Part shown: in pieces, positions 25,047 to 34,241 of the stretch | Numbering within the stretch: position 1 is the stretch's first letter | Layout of the letters: each line of letters starts with the position of its first letter | Assembly (NCBI RefSeq): GCF_000714435.1 | Contig: NZ_JJMW01000019.1 | Location: 186,001 to 250,000, forward strand | Direction of reading: 5' to 3' | Source: Exiguobacterium alkaliphilum 12/1 | GTDB taxonomy: Bacteria > Bacillota > Bacilli > Exiguobacteriales > Exiguobacteriaceae | Length of the DNA: 64,000 bases | Notes under the pieces: generated by a model | The model's database searches: none | What the model was told of the DNA's origin: nothing | Seen by the model: only the letters and a program-made list of their open reading frames with translations | Made by a program: the position numbers and the translations under genes

Positions 25047-27857
25047 ATGGACACTTATGTGATAGTGGATTTAGAGACGACCGGTCATTCCGTTAAATCC
25101 GGCGACGAACTGATTGAGTTCGCGGCGGTAGTCGTACAAGGGAGTGAAGTGATTGAGCGCTACAGTACCTTGATTCGACCGAGTCGTCCGATCCCACCCT
25201 TTATCACGCAGTTGACGACGATCACCGATCGTGATGTGGCGGATGCCCCGACGTTTGAAGAGGTCATTCCCGACATATGGAAGATGTTAGACGGGCGCAT
25301 CTTCGTCGCCCACAACGTCACGTTTGATTTGAATTTTTTAAATGAAAGTTTGGAGCAGGCCGGGTATATGCGCTTTGAAGGACGGGCCATCGACACGGTC
25401 GAACTGGCCCGAATCCTTTACCCGACCCTTGAAAGTCACGCCCTCGAGGCGCTCTCCGACACGTTCGACCTGGTGCATACGGATGCGCACCGGGCGCTCA
25501 GTGATGCCGAGGCTACGGCAGAGCTGTTCATCCGTCAAATCGAACGGCTCCGAGATCTGCCGGTCGTGACGCTCAAACAGCTCCGGCGCTTGTCTGAGTC
25601 TTGGACGAGCAACATCGAACCGTTACTCGATGAGTTGATTGTCGAGGTCGGTATTCGTCCGGATGACGAAACGAATTATGACATTCATCGCAAGATTGCC
25701 TTGAGACGTCTGACGGACGCGCACGTCGAAGCGGTCGAACGCGAACCGTTCGAGCCGTTCCTCCATCGGACGATTGAAGAGACGCTTCCGTCATTGTTCC
25801 ATCAGTTCGAACCGCGGCAAAGTCAGTTCGAGATGATGCGGCACGTCTACAAGGCGCTCGACGACGAGGCGACCTTGTTAGTCGAAGCGGGGACGGGGAC
25901 AGGGAAGACGCTCGCCTACCTCATCCCGAGTGCGCACCATGCCCTCGAGACGAAGCGGCCCGTCGTCGTCAGCACACATACGATTCAATTGCAGGAACAA
26001 CTGCTCAATCGGGACTTGCCGATTTTACAGGCGATATTCCCGGAAGTGGCGTTCACGCTGTTGAAAGGTCGCCGCAACTACATCGATTTACGGAAGTTCG
26101 AGGCGGTCCTCGAGGAAAAGACGGACGGACTGCTCACGGGGATGTGCAAAGCGATGGTGCTCGTCTGGTTGACGGAGACCGAGACGGGCGACCTAGAGGA
26201 GCTATCGCTACCTGGAGCGGCCACACAAGGGCCTGCCTCGTTCAAACGGTTGATTCAAGCGGACGCGGCCTCGGAGTTCGGGCGCTTCGACCCATGGTAT
26301 AGCCGGGACTTCTTCACAAGGGCCGTCTTGCGCTCGAAAGAGGCGGATATCATCGTGACGAACCATGCGCTCTTATTCTCCGACCTTCAGCATCAGGCCG
26401 GGATTTTGCCGACCGATACACCGCTCGTCCTTGACGAGGCGCACCAAGTTGAGGAAGTCGCGTCCCATCATTTCGGTGTCACGTTCGATGCGCTCCAATT
26501 CGACCGTGTGTTCAAATGGTTCGGGTACGGGGCCGATGGGAAGTTTCACTCACGGTTGTTGCAACTCGCCGATCTGACGTCGGTGTCAGAAGAGACGGAG
26601 GCGTTCAGCCGTGACACGGACGTCGCGCTCGCAGGAGTCGACGCGGAGCTCGATGACCTATTGACGGCGCTTTACTCGCTCGGCAAGAAGAAAGAGCCTC
26701 GTCAAACGGTGCGCTTTGAACGAGAAGGGAACGCCTTCCAGCCGATTCGGGAAGTGGCGAGACGACTCGAATCGAAACTACGGACATTGCGGATGTCGCT
26801 CCGGCAGATGCACCGCCTTCTTGATGAACATAAAGAACATATGACGTTCAAGCAACGGGCCGTCATCGCGGACTTCAAGGCGTTTATCGGGGATGTGCGC
26901 GAACTCGAGAGCGTCTTGTTCGAGACGATGCTCGCCCGGGATGACGACTCGGTCAGTTGGGTCGAGCTGAACCTAGCGAATCGAAAGCTGACTTCGGTTT
27001 ACACGCAACCGGTCGAGATTGGTCCGTTGCTCCACGAGCGGCTGTTCAACAAGCGGCCGACGATTTTGACGTCGGCGACGATGACGGTGTCGGGACGGTT
27101 CGGCTTCATCGAGCGTCGGCTCGGGTTAGACGGGGAAGACGTGCGGCGTGTCGTCTTGCCGTCGCCGTTTGATTTCAAACGTCAGGCGAAGCTGTTCGTC
27201 CCGTCCGACCTCCCGCTCATCAATGAAGTGCCGCTCCCACAGTTCGTCGAACAGACCGCGGACGCCATCGCAAAGATTGCCAACGTCACAAAAGGGCGCA
27301 TGCTCGTGTTGTTCACTTCGAACGAACTGCTACGCCTGACGCATGAGGCGGTGAAAGACCAACTCGACGAAGCATATACGCTTCTCGCCCAAGGTGTCAG
27401 CGGCGGATCGAGAAGTCGGTTGACGAAGCAGTTCAAGCGCATCGATCAGTCGATTTTGTTCGGTACGGCTAGCTTTTGGGAAGGCGTCGACATCCCAGGC
27501 GAGGCGCTCACGTGTCTCATCATCGTCAGGCTACCGTTCGCACCGCCGGACCAGCCCGTCATGCAAGCCCGGGGTGAGAAGATTGAGGCGACCGGAAAAT
27601 CGTCATTCTTTGAACTGTCCTTGCCACAGGCCGTCATCCGTTTCAAACAAGGGGTCGGCCGGTTGATTCGTTCGAAAGACGACTACGGCGCCATCTTCGT
27701 CTTTGACCGCCGTGTCGAGACGACGCGTTACGGCAAGCAATTCCTCAATAGTCTGCCCGCCGTCGACCGAATCGAAGGACCAATCGAGACGGCGCTCGCA
27801 GAACTTGAACTTTTTTTGGACGACAAAGCGAAGACCGGCCTAGGAAATGACAGATAA
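25047..27857 (+). CDS. dinG: ATP-dependent helicase/exonuclease DinG
   Basis: 936-aa fusion of an N-terminal DEDDh 3'-5' exonuclease (DLETTG near residue 9, with later HNVTFDLNFL and HRALSDAEATAEL) and an XPD-like superfamily 2 helicase with P-loop GTGTGKT (about 281-287), DEAH box (about 461) and motif VI GVGRLIRS. This is the Bacillus-type DinG; unlike E. coli DinG, the iron-sulfur cysteine cluster is not evident. Start 25047 is preferred over 25038 by comparison with the exonuclease fold. An extended -10 (TGG plus TAAGAT, 24996-25001) precedes it. Confidence 0.93.
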   Translation: MDTYVIVDLETTGHSVKSGDELIEFAAVVVQGSEVIERYSTLIRPSRPIPPFITQLTTITDRDVADAPTFEEVIPDIWKMLDGRIFVAHNVTFDLNFLNESLEQAGYMRFEGRAIDTVELARILYPTLESHALEALSDTFDLVHTDAHRALSDAEATAELFIRQIERLRDLPVVTLKQLRRLSESWTSNIEPLLDELIVEVGIRPDDETNYDIHRKIALRRLTDAHVEAVEREPFEPFLHRTIEETLPSLFHQFEPRQSQFEMMRHVYKALDDEATLLVEAGTGTGKTLAYLIPSAHHALETKRPVVVSTHTIQLQEQLLNRDLPILQAIFPEVAFTLLKGRRNYIDLRKFEAVLEEKTDGLLTGMCKAMVLVWLTETETGDLEELSLPGAATQGPASFKRLIQADAASEFGRFDPWYSRDFFTRAVLRSKEADIIVTNHALLFSDLQHQAGILPTDTPLVLDEAHQVEEVASHHFGVTFDALQFDRVFKWFGYGADGKFHSRLLQLADLTSVSEETEAFSRDTDVALAGVDAELDDLLTALYSLGKKKEPRQTVRFEREGNAFQPIREVARRLESKLRTLRMSLRQMHRLLDEHKEHMTFKQRAVIADFKAFIGDVRELESVLFETMLARDDDSVSWVELNLANRKLTSVYTQPVEIGPLLHERLFNKRPTILTSATMTVSGRFGFIERRLGLDGEDVRRVVLPSPFDFKRQAKLFVPSDLPLINEVPLPQFVEQTADAIAKIANVTKGRMLVLFTSNELLRLTHEAVKDQLDEAYTLLAQGVSGGSRSRLTKQFKRIDQSILFGTASFWEGVDIPGEALTCLIIVRLPFAPPDQPVMQARGEKIEATGKSSFFELSLPQAVIRFKQGVGRLIRSKDDYGAIFVFDRRVETTRYGKQFLNSLPAVDRIEGPIETALAELELFLDDKAKTGLGNDR

Positions 27858-27860
27858 CGC

Positions 27861-27889
27861 TAGGCATGAAGAAGTTATCGTTTTATAAT
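27861..27889 (+). promoter_or_regulatory. Promoter of ypmA-ypmB-aspB
   Basis: TAGGCA (27861-27866), 17-bp spacer, consensus TATAAT (27884-27889). Confidence 0.68.
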
Positions 27890-27920
27890 GATGGGTATAG
27901 TGTTCGAAGGAGGATGGACC

Positions 27921-28106
27921 ATGAATTCAAATATCGAAACGCTCGCGACCGTTCGCATCGAGCCGACCGCAGACGTCTATAAAATCGTCGACTTGTTGAA
28001 TCGGACGCTCAAGGGCCAAGATTTAATGTTTGGTTTGGCGTTAGAGAAAAAAGTAAATGATCCGAAGAAAGAAGAGATGGTGTTCACCATCTATCGGACG
28101 GAATGA
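27921..28106 (+). CDS. ypmA: Small protein YpmA (DUF4264)
   Basis: 61-aa soluble protein of unknown function, same place and similar size as B. subtilis YpmA. It begins MNSNIETLATVRIEP and has no known motif. The ATG at 27921 follows GAAGGAGG; an ATG at 27888 lies inside the promoter. It overlaps ypmB by 4 nt. Confidence 0.85.
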   Translation: MNSNIETLATVRIEPTADVYKIVDLLNRTLKGQDLMFGLALEKKVNDPKKEEMVFTIYRTE

Positions 28107-28585
28107 CACGTAAGTCAAAAGTAGTGATCGCACTCGTGACGGCACTGATTGGTGTCGTCATCGTCTTTAGTGGTGTGTATTGGTTCACGATCGGCCACAC
28201 CGAGCGTGTGAAAGATGCCATGATCGGCGAGGCAAGAGAACGTCTTGAGACGGAGCAAGCAGGCGTGACAGTCGATCGGGCGACGCTCTATAACGGCACT
28301 GAACCTTACGTCGTCTTCGAGAACGCAGAAAACGTCCTATTCGTTCCGGTCGATGAGGAACAACCGATTGTCGTCCGTGACGTGACGAACGTTGATTTGG
28401 ATCAAATTTGTAACGATTCACTCGCAGAGACGGGCGGGACACTCGTCAGCTGCACATATGGCTTCGATGAACGTGCCTTAGTCGAAGTGGTGACAAAGGC
28501 GAACGCGTCATACACGTATTCATACTATACGCTTCAAACTGGAGAATTTATCCGACGGGTCGAACTGACGGACGCGTCGTTATAA
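28103..28585 (+). CDS. ypmB: Membrane-anchored protein YpmB (DUF5590)
   Basis: 160-aa protein with one N-terminal transmembrane helix (residues about 8-30) and an extracytoplasmic domain of about 125 residues that contains two cysteines (in DQICND and LVSCTY). The function is unknown. It lies between ypmA and aspB as in B. subtilis, with ATGA overlap to ypmA and 16 nt before aspB, so all three are probably one message. Confidence 0.85.
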   Translation: MTRKSKVVIALVTALIGVVIVFSGVYWFTIGHTERVKDAMIGEARERLETEQAGVTVDRATLYNGTEPYVVFENAENVLFVPVDEEQPIVVRDVTNVDLDQICNDSLAETGGTLVSCTYGFDERALVEVVTKANASYTYSYYTLQTGEFIRRVELTDASL

Positions 28586-28601
28586 GTAGAGGGGGATCAC
28601 G

Positions 28602-29789
28602 ATGGAACATCTATTGGCAAAACGGGTTAAACAATTGACGCCGTCGACGACGCTCGCCATCACGGCGAAAGCGAAAGCGCTCAAGGCTTCAGGACAAGAC
28701 GTCATCGGTCTTGGGGCGGGCGAGCCGGACTTTAACACGCCAGACCGAATCATCGATGCGGCCTGCCGCGCTGCCCGGGAAGGCGATACGAAATATACGC
28801 CTTCAGGGGGCACGGTTGCATTGAAAGATGCGATTATCGACAAGACGAAGCGCGACAGTGACCTCGTCTTTGAACGGAACGAGGTCATGGTCGCCTCTGG
28901 GGCGAAGCATGCCTTGTATGCCCTGTTCCAAGCGATTCTTGATGAAGGGGACGAAGTCATCATCCCGGTCCCGTACTGGGTCAGTTACCCGGAACAAGTA
29001 AAACTCGCGGACGGGGAACCGGTGTACGTCGAGACGACGGAAGAGACGTCGTTCAAATTGACGCCGGCTTCGCTCGAAGCGGCCATCACGGATCGGACGA
29101 AAGCGGTCATTTTGAACAGCCCGTCCAACCCGACCGGCATGATCTATACCGAACAGGAACTCGAAGAACTCGCGGACGTCGTCAAACGCCACGATTTGCT
29201 CGTCGTCAGCGATGAGATTTACGAGAAGCTCGTCTACGGAGATGACCGGTTCGTCTCGATTGCGACACTTCCGGGTATGCGCGAACGCACAATCATCATC
29301 AACGGCGTCTCGAAGTCGCATGCGATGACAGGGTGGCGCATCGGTTATGCGCTCGGTGACCGAACGATTATCGAAGCGATGACGAACCTCGCCTCGCACT
29401 CGACGTCGAACCCGACGTCCGTCGCGCAAGCAGCCGCGGTCGAAGCGTATAACGGGCCGCAAGATGACGTTGAGATGATGCGTGTCTCGTTCGAGGAACG
29501 CCTCGACATCGTCTATAACCGATTGATTCAAATTCCAGGAATCACATGTTTGAAACCACAAGGTGCATTTTACTTATACGCCAACGCCAAAGAAGCGGCA
29601 TCGATGAGCGGATACGACTCGGTCGACGCTTGGTGCGAGGCTGTCCTCGGTGAAGCGTTCGTCGCGCTCGTCCCGGGCTCTGGCTTCGGTCAAGACGATT
29701 ACGTACGACTCTCCTATGCGACGGAGTTAAAGCGAGTATTAGAAGCGCTCGATCGAGTGGAAGCTTTCATTAAAGAGAACGCTCGATAA
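28602..29789 (+). CDS. aspB: Aspartate aminotransferase
   Basis: PLP-dependent class I aminotransferase (subgroup Ib) interconverting aspartate and oxaloacetate. The PLP lysine is in [13 protein letters not shown], with NSPSNPTG and DEIYEKL as cofactor-contacting blocks. 395 aa. Start after GAGGGGGATCACG. asnS follows after 20 nt; the pairing puts aspartate synthesis next to asparaginyl-tRNA formation. Confidence 0.95.
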   Translation: MEHLLAKRVKQLTPSTTLAITAKAKALKASGQDVIGLGAGEPDFNTPDRIIDAACRAAREGDTKYTPSGGTVALKDAIIDKTKRDSDLVFERNEVMVASGAKHALYALFQAILDEGDEVIIPVPYWVSYPEQVKLADGEPVYVETTEETSFKLTPASLEAAITDRTKAVILNSPSNPTGMIYTEQELEELADVVKRHDLLVVSDEIYEKLVYGDDRFVSIATLPGMRERTIIINGVSKSHAMTGWRIGYALGDRTIIEAMTNLASHSTSNPTSVAQAAAVEAYNGPQDDVEMMRVSFEERLDIVYNRLIQIPGITCLKPQGAFYLYANAKEAASMSGYDSVDAWCEAVLGEAFVALVPGSGFGQDDYVRLSYATELKRVLEALDRVEAFIKENAR

Positions 29790-29809
29790 GCGAAAGGATG
29801 GAAACGACA

Positions 29810-31111
29810 ATGACAACTATTTCAATCAACCAATTTAAAGATTACGAAGGACAGACGGTCCGCGTCGGTGCATGGATTGCCAATAAACGTTCGAGCGGGA
29901 AAATCGCGTTCCTTCAGCTCCGGGACGGGAGCGGGTTCGCCCAAGCCGTCGTCGTCAAAGCCGATGTGGCCGAAGAGCTGTTCGCACTCGCCAAAGGTGT
30001 GACGCAAGAGACATCGGTCTGGGTGACAGGGAACGTCAAGTCAGACGGTGGCCGCACGCCGCTCGGTTTTGAACTTGAAGTGTCAGACATGGAAGTGATC
30101 GCCGAGTCGGTCGATTACCCGATCACGCCGAAAGAGCATGGGACGGAGTTTTTGATGGACAACCGTCACCTCTGGCTCCGTTCGCGTCGCCAGCACGCGA
30201 TCATGAAAGTACGGAACGAATTGATTCGGGCGACGTATGAGTTCTACAACCAAGAAGGATTCGTCAAAATCGACCCGCCGATCATCACGTCAAGCGCGCC
30301 GGAAGGGACGACGGAGTTGTTCGAAACGGACTATTTCGGTCAACCGGCATACTTGTCTCAGACAGGACAACTATACATGGAAGCCGCGGCAATGGCGCTT
30401 GGAAAAGTCTTCTCGTTCGGCCCGACGTTCCGCGCCGAGAAATCGAAGACACGTCGTCACTTAATCGAGTTCTGGATGATCGAGCCTGAGATGGCGTTCT
30501 TCGATCATGATATGAGTCTCGACCTTCAAGAGCGTTACGTCTCGTATTTGGCGAAGTCGGCACTTGAGAACTGCCGCAACGAGCTCGAACTGCTCGGGCG
30601 CGACTTGGAGAAGCTTGAGAAAGTTCAAGCACCGTTCCCACGCATCCGTTATGCGGACGCAATCACGTTCCTAAAAGCCGAAGGATTCGATGATATCGAG
30701 TATGGCGACGATTTCGGTGCACCGCACGAGACGGCCATCGCGAACGCACATGACAAGCCGGTATTCATCACGCACTGGCCTAAAGAGATTAAGCCGTTCT
30801 ATATGAAAGTCGACCCGGAGAACCCGGATCTCGTCCTCTGTGCCGATTTGATCGCACCGGAAGGGTACGGAGAAATTATCGGCGGTTCACAGCGTGAAGA
30901 CGACTATGACCGCTTGAAAGAAGAAATCATCAAAGAAGGCCTCGATGAGACGGACGCGTACGACTGGTATCTCGAGCTCCGGAAGTACGGTTCAGTGCCG
31001 CACTCAGGTTTCGGACTCGGTCTCGAGCGCACCGTCGCTTGGATTAGCGGAATCGAGCATATCCGCGAAGCGATTCCGTTCCCACGTCTTTTGAACCGGA
31101 TTCACCCATAA
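29810..31111 (+). CDS. asnS: Asparaginyl-tRNA synthetase
   Basis: Class IIb synthetase of 433 aa: an N-terminal OB-fold anticodon-binding domain (residues 1-110) and a catalytic domain with motif 2 around [15 protein letters not shown] and motif 3 in [13 protein letters not shown]. The ATG at 29810 lies 11 nt after AAAGG and gives the expected N-terminus; an ATG at 29798 overlaps the binding site. No T-box is found upstream. Confidence 0.95.
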   Translation: MTTISINQFKDYEGQTVRVGAWIANKRSSGKIAFLQLRDGSGFAQAVVVKADVAEELFALAKGVTQETSVWVTGNVKSDGGRTPLGFELEVSDMEVIAESVDYPITPKEHGTEFLMDNRHLWLRSRRQHAIMKVRNELIRATYEFYNQEGFVKIDPPIITSSAPEGTTELFETDYFGQPAYLSQTGQLYMEAAAMALGKVFSFGPTFRAEKSKTRRHLIEFWMIEPEMAFFDHDMSLDLQERYVSYLAKSALENCRNELELLGRDLEKLEKVQAPFPRIRYADAITFLKAEGFDDIEYGDDFGAPHETAIANAHDKPVFITHWPKEIKPFYMKVDPENPDLVLCADLIAPEGYGEIIGGSQREDDYDRLKEEIIKEGLDETDAYDWYLELRKYGSVPHSGFGLGLERTVAWISGIEHIREAIPFPRLLNRIHP

Positions 31112-31120
31112 TAATCGCCG

Positions 31121-31153
31121 AATCGGGGATGACGTTTGACGTCTTCCCCGATT
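31121..31153 (+). other. Hairpin without T tract between asnS and dnaD
   Basis: 14-bp arms 31121-31134 and 31140-31153 with a single T-T mismatch and loop TTTGA. No run of Ts follows (GATGTG), so it is not a standard terminator. It ends 10 nt before the dnaD ribosome binding site and could be an mRNA processing or stability element. Confidence 0.7.
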
Positions 31154-31178
31154 GATGTGTTTAGAAAGGATGTGCGCC

Positions 31179-31766
31179 ATGAATGCACATAGTCTAATCA
31201 AACTGTTCGAACAGAGCCCGGTCGTCGTCCCGCGTAAATTGTTCACGGACGCACGCCGGCTGGACCTTAGCCCGGTCGAGTTTTGTCTCGTCGTCCACTT
31301 GCTCGAACTGACCGGGGAAGGTATCGAGATGCCGCTCCCGAGCGAGCTCGGGGAACGGATGAACGTGGCCGAGCATGAAGCACGTGCCGTCTTGCTCGGT
31401 TTGTTGCAAAAAGAATTGATTGCCATCGATGCCTCGGCTGACGTGGAACGATACAGCCTGTTACCGTTGTTTGAAGCGCTCGAGGAGGAGACGGTGACCG
31501 TCAAGACGCCGCATGCGTTGAATGAGAACTTGATTCATACGTTCGAGCGCGAATTCGGGACGATCACCCCGTTTGAAATCGAGCAAATCGTCGGCTGGCT
31601 GACCGAAGACGGGTTTAGCGAAGAGTTGGTGCTGGCCGCCCTTCGGGAAGCAAAACTCCGGAACGTGCGGAATTTCAAGTACATGGATAAAATCTTGCGC
31701 GTCTGGCAAGACCATAACGTCCAGTCGCTTGAGGATGTCGTCGAATATCAACGGAGGAACAAATGA
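31179..31766 (+). CDS. dnaD: DNA replication initiation protein DnaD
   Basis: 195-aa primosomal protein that remodels DNA at oriC and restart forks. The N-terminal winged-helix DDBH1 domain spans residues about 10-100, and the C-terminal DDBH2 domain ends with the conserved FKYMDKILRVW block. The ATG at 31179 follows AGAAAGGATG; an in-frame ATG at 31152 lies in the upstream hairpin. It overlaps nth by 4 nt, as in B. subtilis. Confidence 0.92.
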   Translation: MNAHSLIKLFEQSPVVVPRKLFTDARRLDLSPVEFCLVVHLLELTGEGIEMPLPSELGERMNVAEHEARAVLLGLLQKELIAIDASADVERYSLLPLFEALEEETVTVKTPHALNENLIHTFEREFGTITPFEIEQIVGWLTEDGFSEELVLAALREAKLRNVRNFKYMDKILRVWQDHNVQSLEDVVEYQRRNK

Positions 31767-32422
31767 TGTTGACCCGGGCCCAACTAAACGAAGTATCAGA
31801 CACGATGCGACAGATGTTCCCGGATGCGCACTGTGAGCTGACGCATCGCAATCCGTTCGAGCTTGTCGTCGCCGTCGCGTTATCGGCTCAGGCGACGGAC
31901 GCGCTCGTCAACAAAGTGACGCCAGGCCTATTCGAGGCGTTCCCGACTGTCGAAGCGATGGCGGCAGCCGACGTCTCGGAAATCGAGTCGCTCATCAAGC
32001 GCATCGGATTGTATCGGAACAAAGCGAAGAACGTGAAGGCGCTATCGATGCAAATCGTGACGCTTCATGACGGGATTGTCCCGGACGACCGGGCGTCGCT
32101 CGAGGCGTTGCCTGGCGTCGGTCGCAAGACGGCGAACGTCGTCTTGTCGGTCGCGTTCCATGAGCCGGCGTTCGCCGTCGATACGCACGTCGAGCGCGTC
32201 TCGAAACGACTCGGGATTTGTCGCTGGAAAGACAACGTCCGTCAAGTCGAGGACACGCTCATGAAAAAGTTCCCGCGTGAGGAATGGTCGCAGCTGCATC
32301 ATCAGTTCATCTTCTTTGGACGGTATCACTGTAAGGCGCAACGCCCGGCTTGTGAGACGTGCCCGCTCCTGCACATGTGCCGGGAAGGGAAAAAGCGGAT
32401 GAAGTCGATAAAAGCGACATAA
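31763..32422 (+). CDS. nth: Endonuclease III
   Basis: Bifunctional DNA glycosylase/AP lyase removing oxidised pyrimidines. The helix-hairpin-helix LPGVGRKTANVV carries the catalytic Lys, AVDTHVERV the catalytic Asp, and the [4Fe-4S] ligands are C-x6-C-x2-C-x5-C in the C-terminal CKAQRPACETCPLLHMC. 219 aa from ATG 31763; the ATG at 31766 has slightly better spacing to GGAGG. In B. subtilis ypoC and ponA follow; here an inverted DUF3800 gene follows. Confidence 0.95.
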   Translation: MMLTRAQLNEVSDTMRQMFPDAHCELTHRNPFELVVAVALSAQATDALVNKVTPGLFEAFPTVEAMAAADVSEIESLIKRIGLYRNKAKNVKALSMQIVTLHDGIVPDDRASLEALPGVGRKTANVVLSVAFHEPAFAVDTHVERVSKRLGICRWKDNVRQVEDTLMKKFPREEWSQLHHQFIFFGRYHCKAQRPACETCPLLHMCREGKKRMKSIKAT

Positions 32423-32459
32423 AAACTGCCCCGTAGCTAACGCTACGAGGCAGTTTTTT
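32421..32459. terminator. Bidirectional terminator between nth and the DUF3800 gene
   Basis: Stem 32421-32437 with 32442-32458 (one C-A mismatch), TAAC loop, A run on the left and T run on the right. Confidence 0.9.
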
Positions 32460-33309
32460 AGTGGTTCCACGGATGGTCGCTCCATTCGCGGCGCTTTTTC
32501 GTGATCGGGACTTTTTTGAAGCCCCAGTTTCGGAAGTCTTGGTCTGGACTTTCTTTACGAATGTAAATCTTGTCCTTGATTGCTTTAAAGATGCGATTCT
32601 CATCCCCATAATGGACGAACCGCGGTTTGACTTCGATGACCCCGCGACGGACGCGCGAGAGCGGCAGACAGACGAGGTCTGCGATTTCGAGCCCGGACTG
32701 ATAAATCGTGTTTTGTTTCTCGGAGAAGATGAAGCCTTTGATTTTTTGTCGACTCTTTTCGACATCGAGGTGGACCGTCCCTGAGTTGAAAATGTCAAAA
32801 AACGCCTTTTGAATGAGTAGATTCTGGTAATCGTCACGCGATTCGAGCACGACGCGGGCACTGACCGCTTCGGTCTCTTCAAGAAATGCGTAAAACGACT
32901 TCATCAAATGCGCGAACGCGACGACGTAAGGGTCTTTCGGTGTCGAGTAGAAGTCTTGTAGCTTCTGTTTATCGACCTCGACGCTAATAATCGTACAATT
33001 GATGTCACGTAGGAAGTCCGGTAACTTGTTCCAAAAGTCACGGAGCATATCGATCGTGATCCCATCCTCTTTTCCGTAAGGATGCTCGGCCTTTAAAATC
33101 TCTTTCAGATGAAGCGGGATGTTTTCCGTTTTGAACACGTCTCGCTTGAACGCGTGAAGACGACGTTTCAGCTCGCACGGCATTCCGGCCTCGTCGGCGT
33201 CAATCGCATACTTGTATTCCATGAGGACACCCGTCAAATTAAATTGCGTATTTCCCTTCGGTGTACCCGTCTCATCGACAAACATCACGTACTTCTTTCC
33301 GTTATCCAT
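32458..33309 (-). CDS. DUF3800 domain protein (accessory)
   Basis: 283-aa soluble protein of unknown function. The N-terminal FVDETGTP has the D-E-x-G signature of the DUF3800 family, followed by acidic residues in ISVEVDKQK and VVLESRDDY and a C-terminal EIADLVCLPLSR. This D...E...D pattern is like that of RNase H-fold nucleases; I believe the family is placed there but cannot check. The ATG at 33309 follows GGAGGGG. It is the only minus-strand gene between the yitT and 42-kb regions, stands inside a conserved nth-recU interval, and its upstream region is rich in inverted repeats, which suggests acquisition by transfer. Confidence 0.8.
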   Translation of the reverse strand: MDNGKKYVMFVDETGTPKGNTQFNLTGVLMEYKYAIDADEAGMPCELKRRLHAFKRDVFKTENIPLHLKEILKAEHPYGKEDGITIDMLRDFWNKLPDFLRDINCTIISVEVDKQKLQDFYSTPKDPYVVAFAHLMKSFYAFLEETEAVSARVVLESRDDYQNLLIQKAFFDIFNSGTVHLDVEKSRQKIKGFIFSEKQNTIYQSGLEIADLVCLPLSRVRRGVIEVKPRFVHYGDENRIFKAIKDKIYIRKESPDQDFRNWGFKKVPITKKRREWSDHPWNH

Positions 33310-33367
33310 CGTACCCCTCCAACACAGCTTTATCTCTTTCATCTCAAGCGCCTCTATTTTTTATAAG

Positions 33368-33399
33368 TTTCATCAATCGTGTTTATCGGATTGATGAAA
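33368..33399. repeat. 11-bp inverted repeat upstream of the DUF3800 gene
   Basis: TTTCATCAATC (33368-33378) and GATTGATGAAA (33389-33399) are perfectly complementary with a 10-nt spacer. Position 60-90 nt before the DUF3800 start suits an operator. Confidence 0.7.
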
Positions 33400-33401
33400 G
33401 G

Positions 33402-33498
33402 GTTAACTAGTAGAAGACTTATTGTAGAAAAGTATTTAGTAGCACCGTAACAAGCTTGTGTCAATTTGACTACACAATACACTACATACTAGTTTAAC
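33402..33498. repeat. Long-spaced inverted pair enclosing a palindrome
   Basis: GTTAACTAGTA (33402-33412) and TACTAGTTTAAC (33487-33498) are inverted copies differing by one inserted base. Between them GTCAA-T-TTGAC (33460-33470) lies within TTGTGT (33456-33461) and ACACAA (33472-33477). Confidence 0.6.
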
Positions 33499-33629
33499 AT
33501 ACAAGAGTTTGGTACGATATGCATTGCGGAAAATCCACGAGACAGTCGAGCGACAGAACTCGACAATCAGACCTTAGACGGAAGGAACGAGTGGGCCAAC
33601 CTGCTAAAATGAGTTGTAGGGGTGACGAC

Positions 33630-34220
33630 ATGTTCCACTATCCGAACGGAAAGAAAGCATCAACCGACAGTCGGGCACCGATTCGCTCGGAGCGTCCGAC
33701 GTATGCGAACCGAGGCATGAACTTAGAGACGCTGCTCAACGAGACGAACGAGTATTATCGAATCCACGGCAAGGCGGTCATCCATAAGAAACCGACGCCA
33801 CTACAGATCGTCAAAGTCGATTATCCGAAACGGAGCGCCGCGAAAGTGACGGAAGCGTATTTCAAACAAGCGTCGACGACCGACTATAACGGGGTGTATC
33901 GCGGCAAATATATCGATTTCGAAGCGAAAGAGACGAACAATAAGACGTCGTTCCCACTCGGTAACTTTCATGACCATCAAATCACACACATGCGTGATTG
34001 TATGAAACATGGAGGGATTTGCTTTGTCATCATCCGGTTTAGCCGCTATAATACGCAATATGTGCTGTCAGCAGACCAGTTGTTAGACTGGTGGGCACAA
34101 CGTGAGACGGGACGAAAATCAATCCCGCTCAGCTTCATTGAACAACATGCAATCGAAGTTCCAACCCGGGCGATGCCGGCCGTCGATTATTTGGCGGCGC
34201 TAGAAGCATGGCTCGATTGA
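33630..34220 (+). CDS. recU: Holliday junction resolvase RecU
   Basis: 196-aa nuclease that cuts Holliday junctions and helps chromosome segregation. The core KRSAAKVTEAYFKQASTTDY, GKYIDFEAKET (catalytic D and E-x-K) and SFPLGNFHDHQ blocks are conserved. The ATG at 33630 follows TAGGGGTGA; a longer open frame from 33519 has no matching start. ponA follows after 21 nt. In B. subtilis the order is ponA-recU on one operon, so the linkage is kept with order changed relative to nth. Confidence 0.95.
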   Translation: MFHYPNGKKASTDSRAPIRSERPTYANRGMNLETLLNETNEYYRIHGKAVIHKKPTPLQIVKVDYPKRSAAKVTEAYFKQASTTDYNGVYRGKYIDFEAKETNNKTSFPLGNFHDHQITHMRDCMKHGGICFVIIRFSRYNTQYVLSADQLLDWWAQRETGRKSIPLSFIEQHAIEVPTRAMPAVDYLAALEAWLD

Positions 34221-34241
34221 AATAGAAGGAGTGAATCATGA

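Larger units (their letters stand above)
33310..33629. other. AT-rich divergent intergenic region with inverted repeats
   Basis: 320 nt between the divergent DUF3800 and recU starts. It holds an 11-bp inverted repeat (33368-33378 with 33389-33399), an imperfect inverted pair (33402-33412 with 33487-33498), a nested palindrome at 33456-33477, and two extended -10 candidates for recU: TGG plus TACGAT (33513-33518) and TGC plus TAAAAT (33605-33610). No convincing gene is seen, although one frame stays open upstream of recU. Confidence 0.65.

Noticed and set aside
28803-29561. 252-codon minus-strand open frame inside aspB
   Set aside because: Antisense shadow of aspB; rich in Arg, Asp and Val as expected from reversed codons.
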